Shown: positions 18,893-27,862, counted from the stretch's first letter. The stretch: DNA of 64,000 nucleotides from Unio delphinus (GCA_029339505.1 JAQISU010000189.1:2577001-2641000); one strand, 5' to 3'. Notes: generated from the letters alone by a model not told the origin. Translations and numbers: made by a program.

Positions 18893-20228
18893 CAGTTATC
18901 AAGCTGTTCCGCTATTGGATGTAAGAAAGTTATTAGGTTTTCTTGGATGTCATGCATGAATGTGGTTCTATTTATCATACGGAGGTTTCTCTTAGTAGCA
19001 AATAGAGGTGGAGGGTTAGGGACTGATACGTCGAGATGGCATACAATGCAGATGTGATCCGATGCAAGTTCGTGGGATGCAAGGGTGGATTGCAGAATAT
19101 TATCATCAGGCCTATACAGAAACCAGTCTAAAATGTAACCAAGTTTATTGGTAGGCTGGTTAACTGACTGTTTAAGATGTATTGTTGACCACGACAGTCA
19201 AAGTGAAAGATGAAATCTCCAAAAATAATTAGGTTGCCACCTATCGAATTTAAATACTCTAGAAGATTTGGAAACTGCTCCAAAAAGAGAGATTCAGTCA
19301 GATTGTTTTTCCTACTTGGAGGAGGACGGTAGAAACAGAAAAAATGGACTGACCTTTGTTCCAGTGTGATCGTTGTTTGGACTAGTTCAAACGATGTGTG
19401 GCAGAAATTGAAGGTTGTGTTGTACTTAGGACATTTGATCATGGATTTTTTTGTAATTACAGCAATTCCACCTCCGCGAGAGTTGCGGGGGAACGACTTG
19501 ATGAAGTAATCGCTGGGTGTTAAATCCGCATACTTACATTCATCACCTGCGGAATGTAACCAAGTTTCTGTCAGGAAGAAGACGTCAATATTCTGGTCAT
19601 TGATAAAATTAACAATTTCTGTGCGCTTTTCCGGTGATTCTACTGATTGAGCGTTGAATAATGTATTACGTAGTGGTATCTCTGGGACAGTTGACACAAC
19701 TGTTGACGATTTAAGAGGATTTTGAACCAGGTTCTTAAAATTAACGGCAGAATTTTTAAGTTGTTTATCCGTTACGGGCGAAAGGGAGATAACTGGAATT
19801 CTTCTTCCTATTCTACGGCGGCCTGCTTTGAAAGAACGTTTCTTTTTTCGCTTGTGTTTACATTTAAGAAATGATGAATGTATTCCCAGTTCGTTTAGTC
19901 TTGAGCACAATATAGTATCTAGAACCAAGGTGTGGTCATTTAATCCAGTTAATGAGGGTCTGTCGTATTGTAAGCGGTCACGTGACGGCGGTTTATTAAA
20001 AAACAAACGACTTCTTAACATTGGGACAAAACAGCTGAGAATAATTCTAATTGTTCTCGTTTCCAAAACAAGGAGATGAATTAACACATACGAACGGAAC
20101 AGCCAATGCATGATGAAACACAATAATGTAGACGATGATAGAGAACAAGCACAAATATCATAAATATAACACAAAATCGGAAAAGCCTATCTCAAACAGT
20201 TAAGCGATGGCGGCCATCTTTCCGGAAG
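18813..20228 (-). mobile_element. LINE fragment (APE endonuclease domain) inside polymerase gene
   Basis: The open frame 19,128-20,174 shows the endonuclease motifs in order: NAQSV, FFLTETWLH, GGGIAVI, and the D-F of IIFGDF. The downstream frame shows SDH near 19,045. The upstream end has AAGATGGCCGCC near 20,210, a motif typical of LINE 5' ends and YY1 sites. So the 5' half is present, but the reverse transcriptase and 3' end are missing. That is the reverse of normal 5' truncation and implies a later deletion. Next to it on the left is a short inverted piece of the same LINE. Confidence 0.8.
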
Positions 20229-21270
20229 CGCACTGATGCTGGTAATGGTATCAAAATGTTCATCGTGATGATAGACGTGAATGTATTTTCCGTCTTTGAA
20301 ATCGTTTCCTCGAGACAAAAGAGGTCCAAGCACTTCTTGAGGTTGAACTTTCAAAGTGTAATGTGGAGCTAAGACGTCTTGCAATTTTTGCATTTCTGGA
20401 ATGCCGCAAGGGGTGTTTTAGGATATCCCCGCCTGCTGTAACAGGAGTTCTGCTTCACTTCGTTGTTTGGCTCGGTCCGATTGTTGAATACTTTTCCAGG
20501 CTCTTTTCTATTCTACTGTGTCGTTTTTGTTGGCATACGTTTGTCCCACGACGATGGCACGGGCTAAAGACATCTGATGTTGAGAATTGTTAATTTGGAC
20601 GAGGCTTCGCTTAATGTTGCGAAGGTTGTCGATCAATAACACTTTTTTGCGTCATGTCCCCTGGGGAAGAGAAATGTGTGGTCTTGAACAGTGTGGCTTT
20701 TCCTTCCGCGATGTGAAACTTGTCGTTGGATTGTTGCACGTGTTAAATTTCGTCGATGACTTTGGAAGGTGTTAATTGTGATGGACTGCTAAACTCGATC
20801 AAGACGGAAGACTTCAAATTATCGTGATGAATAGTCTCACGCGATCGTCTTCTTTGGCTTGACATTGCTGTTTCAGTGCAGTTAACACAGAATCCCACAC
20901 CTTGGTAATGAACCCTTCTGTATTCTCCAAACGTACATTGGACTTGAAATCTTTAAACTTTACGGGGTACGTGTAAGCCGAAAATTCTAAATTTTCGAGA
21001 GGAACGCTTTTCCGTCTCTCGAATGTAATAGTAATTTTCAGGCTTTACTAAGGGTGGTACACTTTGCTTGGACGTCGATTGTCTGGGTGTGGATTCGGGC
21101 TCACTCATGTCATCTTCAAAATCACTGGCATGAATTTGAGCCAAGACTTTAGCTACTGTGCTAGGCGTTACATCACGTTTCTGTCTCTTATTGTCTTCTT
21201 CTTCTTCACAACATGATGCGGTCTTTTCATGTTGTCTGCAAAAAGTCAAATGACTACATTTTAAAGACAA
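20229..21270 (-). pseudogene. DNA polymerase B, N-terminal remnant
   Basis: It starts at the ATG at 21,270 with a Cys/His-rich beginning (CSHLTFCRQHEK). Later pieces in several frames match the N-terminal region of Polinton PolB: MSLARAIVV, a Q-Q-A-G segment, a C-G-I-P-E near 20,405 and HHDEHFDTITS near 20,255. The palm, fingers and exonuclease domains, which should follow, are absent: the LINE fragment ends the gene, and beyond it lies an unrelated gene. Stops include TAG near 20,500. Element 1 therefore has no working polymerase. Confidence 0.75.
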
Positions 21271-21274
21271 TAAC

Positions 21275-21310
21275 CCTATAAATTCATATCCGATCCGTGC
21301 ATATATAAAG
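21275..21310. promoter_or_regulatory. Divergent promoter between polymerase and zinc-knuckle gene
   Basis: GCATATATAAAGGG on the plus strand (21,297-21,310) serves the plus-strand gene starting at 21,363. CCTATAAATTC on the plus strand reads as a TATA-like AATTTATAGG on the minus strand, just upstream of the polymerase ATG. Confidence 0.6.
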
Positions 21311-21362
21311 GGTCAGAGTTTAACCTTTCAGTATTCATTTCACTCTCACATTGACCAGAACG

Positions 21363-21834
21363 ATGGAAGAACCTACACAAGTTGAACTTCTCATCAGAGC
21401 TTTGCGTGGTGTCATACGAACGTTTTCTTCAGACATGCCTACGGACTACTCTCCCTCCTTTCGAGAAAAAAGTCAAGATACTTGCTATATCTGTAAGAAG
21501 AAAAGACATTGTGCTACATAATGTCCAGATCGTGAAAAAAAACAAAATAGGTACCAGAAGAGACAAAAGTCAAGATACCTGTTACCATTGTAAAGAGAAA
21601 GGACATTGGTCTCCAAACTGCCCTAAGAAACAACAGGAGCAGGAGGAGGAGGGGGAGAGGAATTCTGAACAGGAGGAGGAGGAAGAGGTACCCTCCCCCA
21701 AGGAAGAACCCCGACACGTTCACAAAGACAAGAAAAGAAGACGAAACGAAAGTGAGGAGGAAGAAGAAAAAGAAAAACCTGTGACAGTAAAGAAATTGAA
21801 AAAACCAGAAAGAGTGAACAGAAGAAGCCTATGA
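21363..21834 (+). pseudogene. Zinc-knuckle (CCHC) protein, broken
   Basis: From the ATG at 21,363 the frame has E-K-S-Q-D-T-C-Y, then a first C-x2-C-x4-H-x4-C knuckle interrupted by an in-frame TAA (~21,519) just before its last Cys. After a frame change, a second knuckle CYHCKEKGHWSPNC follows, preceded by the same S-Q-D-T-C-Y. Then come Glu-rich and Lys-rich low-complexity stretches with nuclear-localisation-like KKRRR. The two knuckles look like an internal duplication. CCHC knuckles bind single-stranded nucleic acid; the role here is unknown. One of only two coding plus-strand units in element 1. Confidence 0.6.
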
Positions 21835-21984
21835 ACTTTTTAAAGTGGTATTGTGTTATGTTATGTTGTGATAATGAATTGTAACATTTGTACCAGAATA
21901 CACCAGATGGAAAAAAGTAAGTGTCTCTTGGTTTTCATTTTATAGAATAAGAACCAACACTCACAAACTCATTCACTCGCACGT

Positions 21985-22015
21985 ACATCATGGGCTTAAA
22001 AATAAAATAAAAATA
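21985..22015 (+). terminator. Poly(A) signal cluster
   Basis: Three overlapping AATAAAA sequences (AAAATAAAATAAAAATAAAA) lie downstream of the zinc-knuckle gene. This transcript probably ends by normal polyadenylation. Confidence 0.5.
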
Positions 22016-22063
22016 AAAATGGACTTTTGAGTTTTCATTGAATTAGGCAATTGAAATAGTATT

Positions 22064-22100
22064 TCTTTTCGAAAGATTTGAGTGGCCCTGAAAAGGAACG
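22064..22100 (-). terminator. Histone-type 3' end signal D
   Basis: Minus strand GTTCCT-TTTC-AGGGCC then ACTCA, with CGAAAAGA at 22,064-22,071, twelve nt after the stem. The 5' arm has a mismatch, so the loop is weakened, but the 3' arm, tail and downstream element match copies A and E. It follows the small minus-strand gene ending at 22,165. Confidence 0.55.
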
Positions 22101-22164
22101 CTGGGTATTTGTTTATTTAAAACAAAACAAAGTCAGAAACGGGACGTAACCATCTTTAACTGTC

Positions 22165-22281
22165 TTAAGCCTTTGCTTCTGGATGTAGGTTTGTCATGAC
22201 TGTGGTAGTCACTGCTGTACCATTACTTGCTGTCTCCACTACTGGCTCACCCCAATTCATCGTCTTCTTAGTGTCCGACAT
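22165..22281 (-). CDS. Very small protein before stem-loop D
   Basis: 38 residues from an ATG in good context (AATCATGTCGG) at 22,281: MSDTKKTMNWGEPVV and a Thr-rich end. No family recognised and it is not a core histone. The gene has a TATA-like box and CCAAT boxes upstream, and a histone-type stem-loop about 70 bp after the stop, the same architecture as a histone gene. The open frame extends upstream to 22,353 without an ATG. Confidence 0.45.
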   Translation of the reverse strand: MSDTKKTMNWGEPVVETASNGTAVTTTVMTNLHPEAKA

Positions 22282-22328
22282 GATTGACAATTCTGTCGCA
22301 TCGATTGACTGCGCACAGACGCTAGTAC

Positions 22329-22456
22329 CTCTATAAAGGGAAGGTGACGTCACAGACTGCTATCTTCCGATTGGACGACTGTGACTGACTTTTGTATCGC
22401 GTGTTTGGATTGGTGAATAAACTCAATCCGTTTCGATCCGCTCTTCCCCTATAAAT
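22329..22456. promoter_or_regulatory. Shared divergent promoter with CCAAT boxes
   Basis: Between the small genes at 22,165-22,281 (minus) and 22,539-22,733 (plus) lie TATA-like sequences (CTATAAAGGG at 22,331; CCCCTATAAATAAC near 22,445), a TGACGTCA CRE-type site at 22,345 and two or three ATTGG/CCAAT boxes. Paired CCAAT boxes in a short divergent promoter are typical of histone H2A-H2B gene pairs. Confidence 0.5.
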
Positions 22457-22538
22457 AACAGCAGTACACGACATTCGCTTCACCTGTTCTCATCACATGA
22501 TGTGGACCAACTTATAATCCTCTACCCTTGTTTCTAAA

Positions 22539-22733
22539 ATGCTATTTCGTACTGACTTACCCATGTATGTCAGATCATTGTGGACTATCACTCATATGAC
22601 TAATACAGACCTTTGGAAGAGAAGGATATATGTGGGAAGGCAATGCTGTTTAAAGAGAGTTCTCCTCTATGGCCCAGCAGTGAAGAGAAGTTTAAGGAAG
22701 AGAAGAAGATCTGTGAGATGTGCTCTGTGTTAA
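22539..22733 (+). CDS. Small basic protein before stem-loop E
   Basis: 64 residues: a Trp- and Thr-containing first half and a basic C-terminus (KRSLRKRRRS). An ATG at 22,497 upstream starts only a six-codon frame. The TATA box is near 22,445 and a perfect histone-type stem-loop lies 27 bp after the stop. No family recognised. Confidence 0.4.
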   Translation: MLFRTDLPMYVRSLWTITHMTNTDLWKRRIYVGRQCCLKRVLLYGPAVKRSLRKRRRSVRCALC

Positions 22734-22760
22734 CAATATAATGTTAACATTACACATAAC

Positions 22761-22796
22761 GGCCCTTTTCAGGGCCACTCATATGCCTCGAAAAGA
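22761..22796 (+). terminator. Histone-type 3' end signal E (right TIR)
   Basis: Plus strand AAC, then GGCCCT-TTTC-AGGGCC, then ACTCA, and CGAAAAGA at 22,789-22,796. All six stem pairs are Watson-Crick. This agrees with the metazoan histone mRNA stem-loop rule (GGYYYT-TTYN-ARRRCC with ACCCA-like tail) and with a purine-rich U7-binding element. Confidence 0.75.
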
Positions 22797-23131
22797 TATT
22801 AGCTTTCTTTGCCTCTATTTCTCTTGTCGCTAGACAGTCCCAAATACAAATAATATTTCCCATGTTCAATTTGCCTTGTCTCTAGATAGTCCCAAAAAGT
22901 TCCCATGTTAAATTCCACTTGACGCTATAGTGCCGCACTATGTTTGACGCTATAATGCCATAAGCCCTATTTGATTGGATTTTCCCTTGACGCTATAAAT
23001 CTCGACACCATAGTAGCCCAAGCCCTTTTTGACTGGATTTTCCCTTGACGCTATAAATCTGGACGCCATAGTAGCCCAAGCCCTTTTTGACTGGATTTTC
23101 CCTTGACGCTATAGTGCCCCATATTACTACT
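22761..23131. repeat. Right terminal inverted repeat of element 1
   Basis: 371 bp, inverted copy of 5,727-6,039, with one additional ~68-bp internal unit. It ends ATATTACTACT at 23,131, next to the candidate target duplication TGTATC (23,132-23,137). Confidence 0.95.
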
Positions 23132-23569
23132 TGTATCTACTAATACCATCTCCATTGTGTACTCTAAACCCACACTTCATTGTTATACTTTCCATCGACT
23201 AACACTGTCTATATATTGTACTCTGAACCAATTATTAACTCCACTTAAACTGCTGTACATTTTGCCTACTAATATTACATCGTGCACCATCAACATAGTG
23301 GACACTCCACTTGCACTATTGTACTTTCCCTCTGCGGAAACTATACAAGATTTACTGAAATCACATCAATTCACTACACTTACTATACACTGTTGTAGTT
23401 TATGTCACTCCACTTACTATACACTGTTGTACATTATATTTTAGAACCATGAATCAATGAATTCACTCTTTATTCTGCTTGCACCGTCATCTTTTCTCTG
23501 CGAATAAAATCTGCTAGATGCATTCTGAACCCACTCTTCACTCCATTTGTACTATTGTACATTCGGTTT

Positions 23570-23877
23570 GTACCGCTCCGGTACATTGTTGTTAGAGTAT
23601 ACGCCTCGGAAACAGGAGGTCGTGGGACTGAACCCCGGCCGAGTCATACTAAAGACTTATAAAAATGATACTAACAGCTGCCTTGCTTGACGTTCAGCAT
23701 TAATATGTTAATCTTAGGACTGATCGGCCTGATGTTAAGATAGTGTGACTAGGTGGGACATGATACTACATGTTTGTGACATGATGTCCCATTGCTAGAC
23801 ATCACTATAAACTTCCACATTGCAGACATAGCAGATATATGACTGAAATGTTTTTAAAGCTACGTTAAAAATCATGA

Positions 23878-23878
<1 letters not shown>
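23570..23878 (+). mobile_element. tRNA-derived SINE, family A, copy 3
   Basis: Plus orientation, with a tRNA-like head (B box region GGACTGAACCCCG) and a body matching copy 2, ending GTTAAAAATCATGATC, then a CA repeat in place of the TTTG tail. Confidence 0.85.
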
Positions 23879-23955
<77 letters not shown>

Positions 23956-23990
23956 GTTCTCTCTCTCTCTGTTGTTTACCAGGCTATCTA
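23879..23990. repeat. (CA)n-(TC)n microsatellite
   Basis: About 35 bp of CA then about 37 bp of CT, with a second short CT run to 23,970. It directly follows the SINE tail and probably grew from it. Confidence 0.95.
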
Positions 23991-24489
23991 AAGGTGTATC
24001 CCCGAAATCCACTTTTGACTCCATTTGTACGGTTGTACATTCTTTCTACTAATATCCTCTACTCAATAATGTACTCAGAATCCACACTTTACTACCTTCC
24101 ACTTTTGTACTTTCTGTTTAATTAATACTAACTACATGGTGTACTCTGACTGAACGCAGAAGCAATTCGTCACTATCCTACTATTTTCACTTACTCTGTT
24201 GTGGAGTTTACCTGCACTGCTTTGTCTGCTTCTGCTACTCTTTCAACATGGTACACACTTAGTACACTCTTCACCCCGATTTTACCTTTGTACTCTGTGA
24301 GTATCAATCTGTATCTACGCAATTTAACTTTCACCCATTCTTCACTTTACTTGCACTGGTGTAGTGTGCCTTCAATCTTCACTACGCTTCCACTATATCT
24401 ACTTACGACATAAATATGGAGAGTTCAGCCACTTTAGGTACGATTACAACTTGTTTATTCCTCAGAATACCATCAATGGCAGCGTCAGC

Positions 24490-25166
24490 TGTATCTTTAG
24501 CCGTCAACATGCCAACGTTAAATCTACGAAAGACCACAATCAAACGGTTTATTAGCCGTCAATATGTCAACGTTAAATCTACGAAAAGACCACAATCAAA
24601 CGGTTTATTAGCCGTCAACATGTCAACGTTAAATCTACGAAAAGACCACAATCAAACGGTTTATTAGCCGTCAATATGTCAACGTTAAATCTACGAAAAG
24701 ACCACAATCAAACGGTTTATTAGCCGTCAACATGGCAACGTTAAATCAACGAAAAGACCACAATCAAACGGTTTATTAGCCGTCAACATGTCAACGTTAA
24801 ATCTACGAAAAGACCACAATCAAACGGTTTATTAGCCGTCAATATGTCAACGTTAAATCTACGAAAAGACAACAATCAAACGGTTTATTAACCGTCAATA
24901 TGTCAACGTTAAATCTACGAAAAGACCACAATCAAACGGTTTTTTAGCCGTCAACATGTCAACGTTAAATCTACGAAAAGACCACAATCAAACGGTTTAT
25001 TAGCCGTCAATATGTCAACGATAAATCTACGAAAAGACCACAATCAAACGGTTTATTAGCCGTCAACATGTCAACGTTAAATCTACGAAAAGACCACAAT
25101 CAAACGGTTTATTAGCCGTCAACATGTCAACGTTAAATCGACGAAAAGACCACAATCAAACGGTTT
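24490..25166. repeat. 56-bp tandem repeat
   Basis: About twelve copies of a 56-bp unit containing GTCAACGTTAAATCTACG, AAAAGACCACAATCAAACGG and TTTATTAGCC. Copies differ at few sites; an alternating C/T after GCCGTCAA hints at a 112-bp dimer. Confidence 0.95.
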
Positions 25167-25246
25167 AAATCAAATCTGATTATAAATGCATTGCTGGCTG
25201 ATAATCAATACAAACCAACATACAAATCTTTTGCAAAGCAACGACA

Positions 25247-25265
25247 ACAATACTACTACTACTAT

Positions 25266-25323
<58 letters not shown>
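25247..25323. repeat. (ACT)n microsatellite
   Basis: About 25 TAC units with one interruption. Confidence 0.95.
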
Positions 25324-25326
<3 letters not shown>

Positions 25327-25675
25327 CGTGATAACTATTTTCTTAAAAACTCTTAAATTGTAATATCTGCAAAACTTTGATCTGGGGTTTGGCTGTTGGG
25401 AATGTTGGAAATGGTAGGATTCATTACACCTGATATGCTTATTGCAGCCATTACACAGATGAAATGTAATACTTATGTTGAAACAAATAGCTATGTTCTA
25501 AAAACCAAGAACTCAATAAATATTTAAAATGGCCTGGATAAATTCATTGCTTTCTAATTTGGTGGCATAATGATGACATCGCCTTTACCTGCTAATTACA
25601 TATTTATAGATTTGAGCATTCTGGCTCGCACCCTCACCCCAATTACACATGTACGTATGTATCCAGGGAACTAAC

Positions 25676-25813
25676 CTGTCCTTTGGAATTTTGATGATTC
25701 CTGTGTCGACAACTGTGGGACAAACAAGCGTAGTTTTGACGCCATCTTTTCCTTTACACCTCAACTCCTCGGTTAGTGCCTCCATCATTCCATAAACAGC
25801 AAATTTGGAAGCA
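25676..25813 (-). CDS. SDR16C-like dehydrogenase, exon 4 (host gene)
   Basis: 138 bp. The acceptor AG is at 25,814-25,815 and the donor GTTAGT starts at 25,675. It begins with the last base of a codon shared with exon 3 and encodes ASKFAVYGMMEAL, then GVKTTLVCP and DTGIIKIP. The Lys of the catalytic Y-x-x-x-K is here and the Tyr is in exon 3. The C-P-x-x-V-x-T-G-I segment is typical of HSD17B11/SDR16C enzymes, which oxidise retinol or steroid substrates at membranes. At least one further exon must follow at lower coordinates; I could not identify it, so the C-terminus is missing from this annotation. Confidence 0.9.
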
Positions 25814-25843
25814 CTGTGATTTGTATATAGACACACGAAAATG

Positions 25844-25847
<4 letters not shown>

Positions 25848-25927
<80 letters not shown>
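25848..25927. repeat. (GA)n microsatellite
   Basis: About 40 GA units, 35 bp upstream (in transcript sense) of the exon 4 acceptor; on the transcript strand it is a CT tract. Confidence 0.97.
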
Positions 25928-25928
<1 letters not shown>

Positions 25929-25930
<2 letters not shown>

Positions 25931-25990
25931 CTGATTTATATCCCATATATACGGTTCCCTCCAAGACGAGCTAATTCAATTGAAAGGGTC
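25929..25990 (-). pseudogene. Relic copy of SDR exon 1 end
   Basis: About 55 bp closely match the last part of exon 1 (31,868-31,930), including CTCGTCTTGGAGG and GGGATATAAATCAG, and are followed by the same (GA)n array. Several substitutions. It lies in the intron between exons 3 and 4, so it is a partial duplicate, not part of the gene order. Confidence 0.7.
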
Positions 25991-26495
25991 GACTGGGATC
26001 TTGGATACTTGTTTATATATCATATAATTCTGATCTGTAACTTTTATTATTGATCGGCTCCAAATATTTAACATAGAACTGGAATTCTGCCAAACGAGTG
26101 AATAAATCAGGACTTGGACAAAGCATATGATTCATAAAATTAATTATTCTGAAATTAACTCCAACTCTGATATAAGTAATTACCATGACAATAAAATAGT
26201 AAACAAATGATTCTGAAATCAACACGGACTCCGACATAAGTAATTATTCCGAAAATAAAGTAATAAATACATGATTTTTAATTAACACGGATGTAACGTC
26301 AGTAATTACATGACAATGTCGTCTATCATGTTACATGATATTATGGAAAAGCTCGTAAGTAATTACATGTCAGCATTGTTGTAAAATTTACATATCATCC
26401 AAAAGCCCATAAGTAATTGCATGTCAGCGTCGTTGTAGACTTTACATGATATCATCAAGAAATGAACTTTTTTGGCCATGGTCTAAAGAAAAATG

Positions 26496-26616
<121 letters not shown>

Positions 26617-26623
26617 GAGTTAC

Positions 26624-26730
26624 CAATAATCAACTAGATAACAGACTCCGAACCGCCCTGCCATGGAGGCCACACAGACAAGATGACCTTTATTTTTAGA
26701 AATCATAGACGGAAGAAACTCCCTAATTGT
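26624..26730 (-). CDS. SDR16C-like dehydrogenase, exon 3 (host gene)
   Basis: 107 bp, too short for an open-frame scan. The acceptor TTTCAG ends at 26,731 and the donor GTAACT begins at 26,623. It encodes TIREFLPSM, then GHLVCVASMAG and YLVDY. The Ser of V-A-S-M is the catalytic Ser and the final Tyr is the catalytic Tyr of Y-x-x-x-K, completed by exon 4. The phases (exon 2 ends in phase 0, exon 3 leaves two bases, exon 4 supplies one) fit exactly, which strongly supports the exon model. Confidence 0.9.
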
Positions 26731-26987
26731 CTGAAATGAAATATACATTTTCTAATTAAAAAATACACCCTCCTCAAGACCCCCCCCCCCCCCCACGTAT
26801 AAAACAACAACGAAAAACGTCTTACAAAACTGATTACTGACGTTGAATCCATAACATGCCATAAACTGGAGTATGTTATTTCATGACAATAACAGCGAAA
26901 TTCATTTTCAAGCTACTGTATTTTGATATTTTCTCTCTCATCGTCATACAATGTACACGAGAGACCTTAATATTTATTAGTTAGATA

Positions 26988-27240
26988 TACGGATTGTTAT
27001 TATAAGAAGAAGGATATCAGATTCATTCGTCAGGTTTACAGATTGTTATTATAAGAAGGGTGATATAATATTCATTCGTCAGGTTTACAAGTTGTTATTA
27101 TAAGATGGGTGACATAATATTCATTCGTCAGGTTTACAGATTGTTATTATAAGAAGGGTGACATAATATTCCATTCGTCAGGTTTACATATTGTTATTAT
27201 AAGAAGGGTGACATAATATTCATTCGTCAGGTTTACGATT
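26988..27240. repeat. ~49-bp tandem repeat
   Basis: Five copies containing TTGTTATTATAAGAAGGGTG and ATTCATTCGTCAGGTTTAC, within the intron between exons 2 and 3. Confidence 0.9.
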
Positions 27241-27410
27241 TATGTTCATAGAAAGGATGACCTAGATTGTATCCACTAACAACTTCGGGAACGTTGAATT
27301 CGCTTACAATAGCAATCCAACTTGATTTTCACGTAGGTTAAATTTTCAAACTATTCATAAGAGAGACTGAGAGAATTAGGTTTGTCAGAGAAAGCGATTA
27401 CCACGATACA

Positions 27411-27510
27411 TGCAATACATACGTACATACGTACGTACGTACGTGCGTACATACATACATACATACATACATACATACATACATACATACATACATACAT
27501 ACATACATAC

Positions 27511-27589
<79 letters not shown>
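27411..27589. repeat. (ACGT/ACAT)n-(GA)n microsatellite
   Basis: A tetranucleotide TACG/TACA run to about 27,514, then about 75 bp of GA. It lies about 35 bp after the exon 2 donor on the transcript strand, where it reads (CT)n-(TGTA)n. Confidence 0.97.
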
Positions 27590-27590
<1 letters not shown>

Positions 27591-27622
27591 AAAACATACG
27601 GATTGAAAATACAGATTATTAC

Positions 27623-27862
27623 CCAGAAATGCGCCATGGTGTTGACGTCAATAGTTTTCCGTATGTCCTCGTCATCTATTTCCAGCAGCTCGTCTCCATT
27701 TAGAATTCCCGCATTATTAACCAGGATGTCTACATCTCCTACCTCACGTCGCACCTGTCCCGCTAGTCTTTTGATGTCATCCTTCTTGCTGACGTCACAT
27801 ACATATGCGGAGGCGGTGCCTCCAAACTCCCTTATTTTGTTGGCGGTGGCTTCGTTGCTGGA
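27623..27862 (-). CDS. SDR16C-like dehydrogenase, exon 2 (host gene)
   Basis: 240 bp, 80 codons, phase 0 at both ends. The acceptor CTTAG ends at 27,863 and the donor GTAATA begins at 27,622. It encodes SNEATANKIREFGG, then AYVCDVSKKDD and DVDILVNNAGIL. The V-x-D-V segment and N-N-A-G are the cofactor-binding and structural motifs of classical short-chain dehydrogenases, and the later N-T-M-A-H-F-W corresponds to the conserved N-x-x-A-x-F-W of the SDR16C and HSD17B11 group. Confidence 0.92.

Larger units (their letters stand above)
5727..23131. mobile_element. Element 1: Polinton/Maverick (17.4 kb), decayed
   Basis: The element is bounded by long TIRs that begin AGTAGTAATATGG on both sides, which fits the AG termini usual for Polintons. 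Inside are integrase, adenain-like protease, double-jelly-roll major capsid protein, packaging ATPase and part of DNA polymerase B, a set known only from Polintons, adintoviruses and relatives. Nearly all large genes lie on the minus strand; a zinc-knuckle gene and a small gene near the right end are on the plus strand. The capsid gene most resembles C. elegans F54H12.2, and the integrase the neighbouring F54H12.3. Stops and frameshifts in capsid, integrase, ATPase and polymerase, plus SINE and LINE insertions, show that it can no longer move by itself. Confidence 0.93.
23132..24420. repeat. Degenerate ~62-bp minisatellite, right flank of element 1
   Basis: The same family as 5,340-5,726 (CATCTACTAATACC, GTGTACTCTGAACCCAC, TGTTGTACTTT). 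Copies are strongly diverged. A SINE (23,570-23,878) and a dinucleotide array interrupt it. Several short open frames here are not genes. Confidence 0.75.

Noticed and set aside
23570..23650. Possible tRNA gene
   Set aside because: The tRNA-like head continues into a SINE body shared by three other copies, and its A and B boxes are degraded.
24490..25166. CRISPR-like array
   Set aside because: The 56-bp units are contiguous with no unique spacers; this is a minisatellite in an animal genome.
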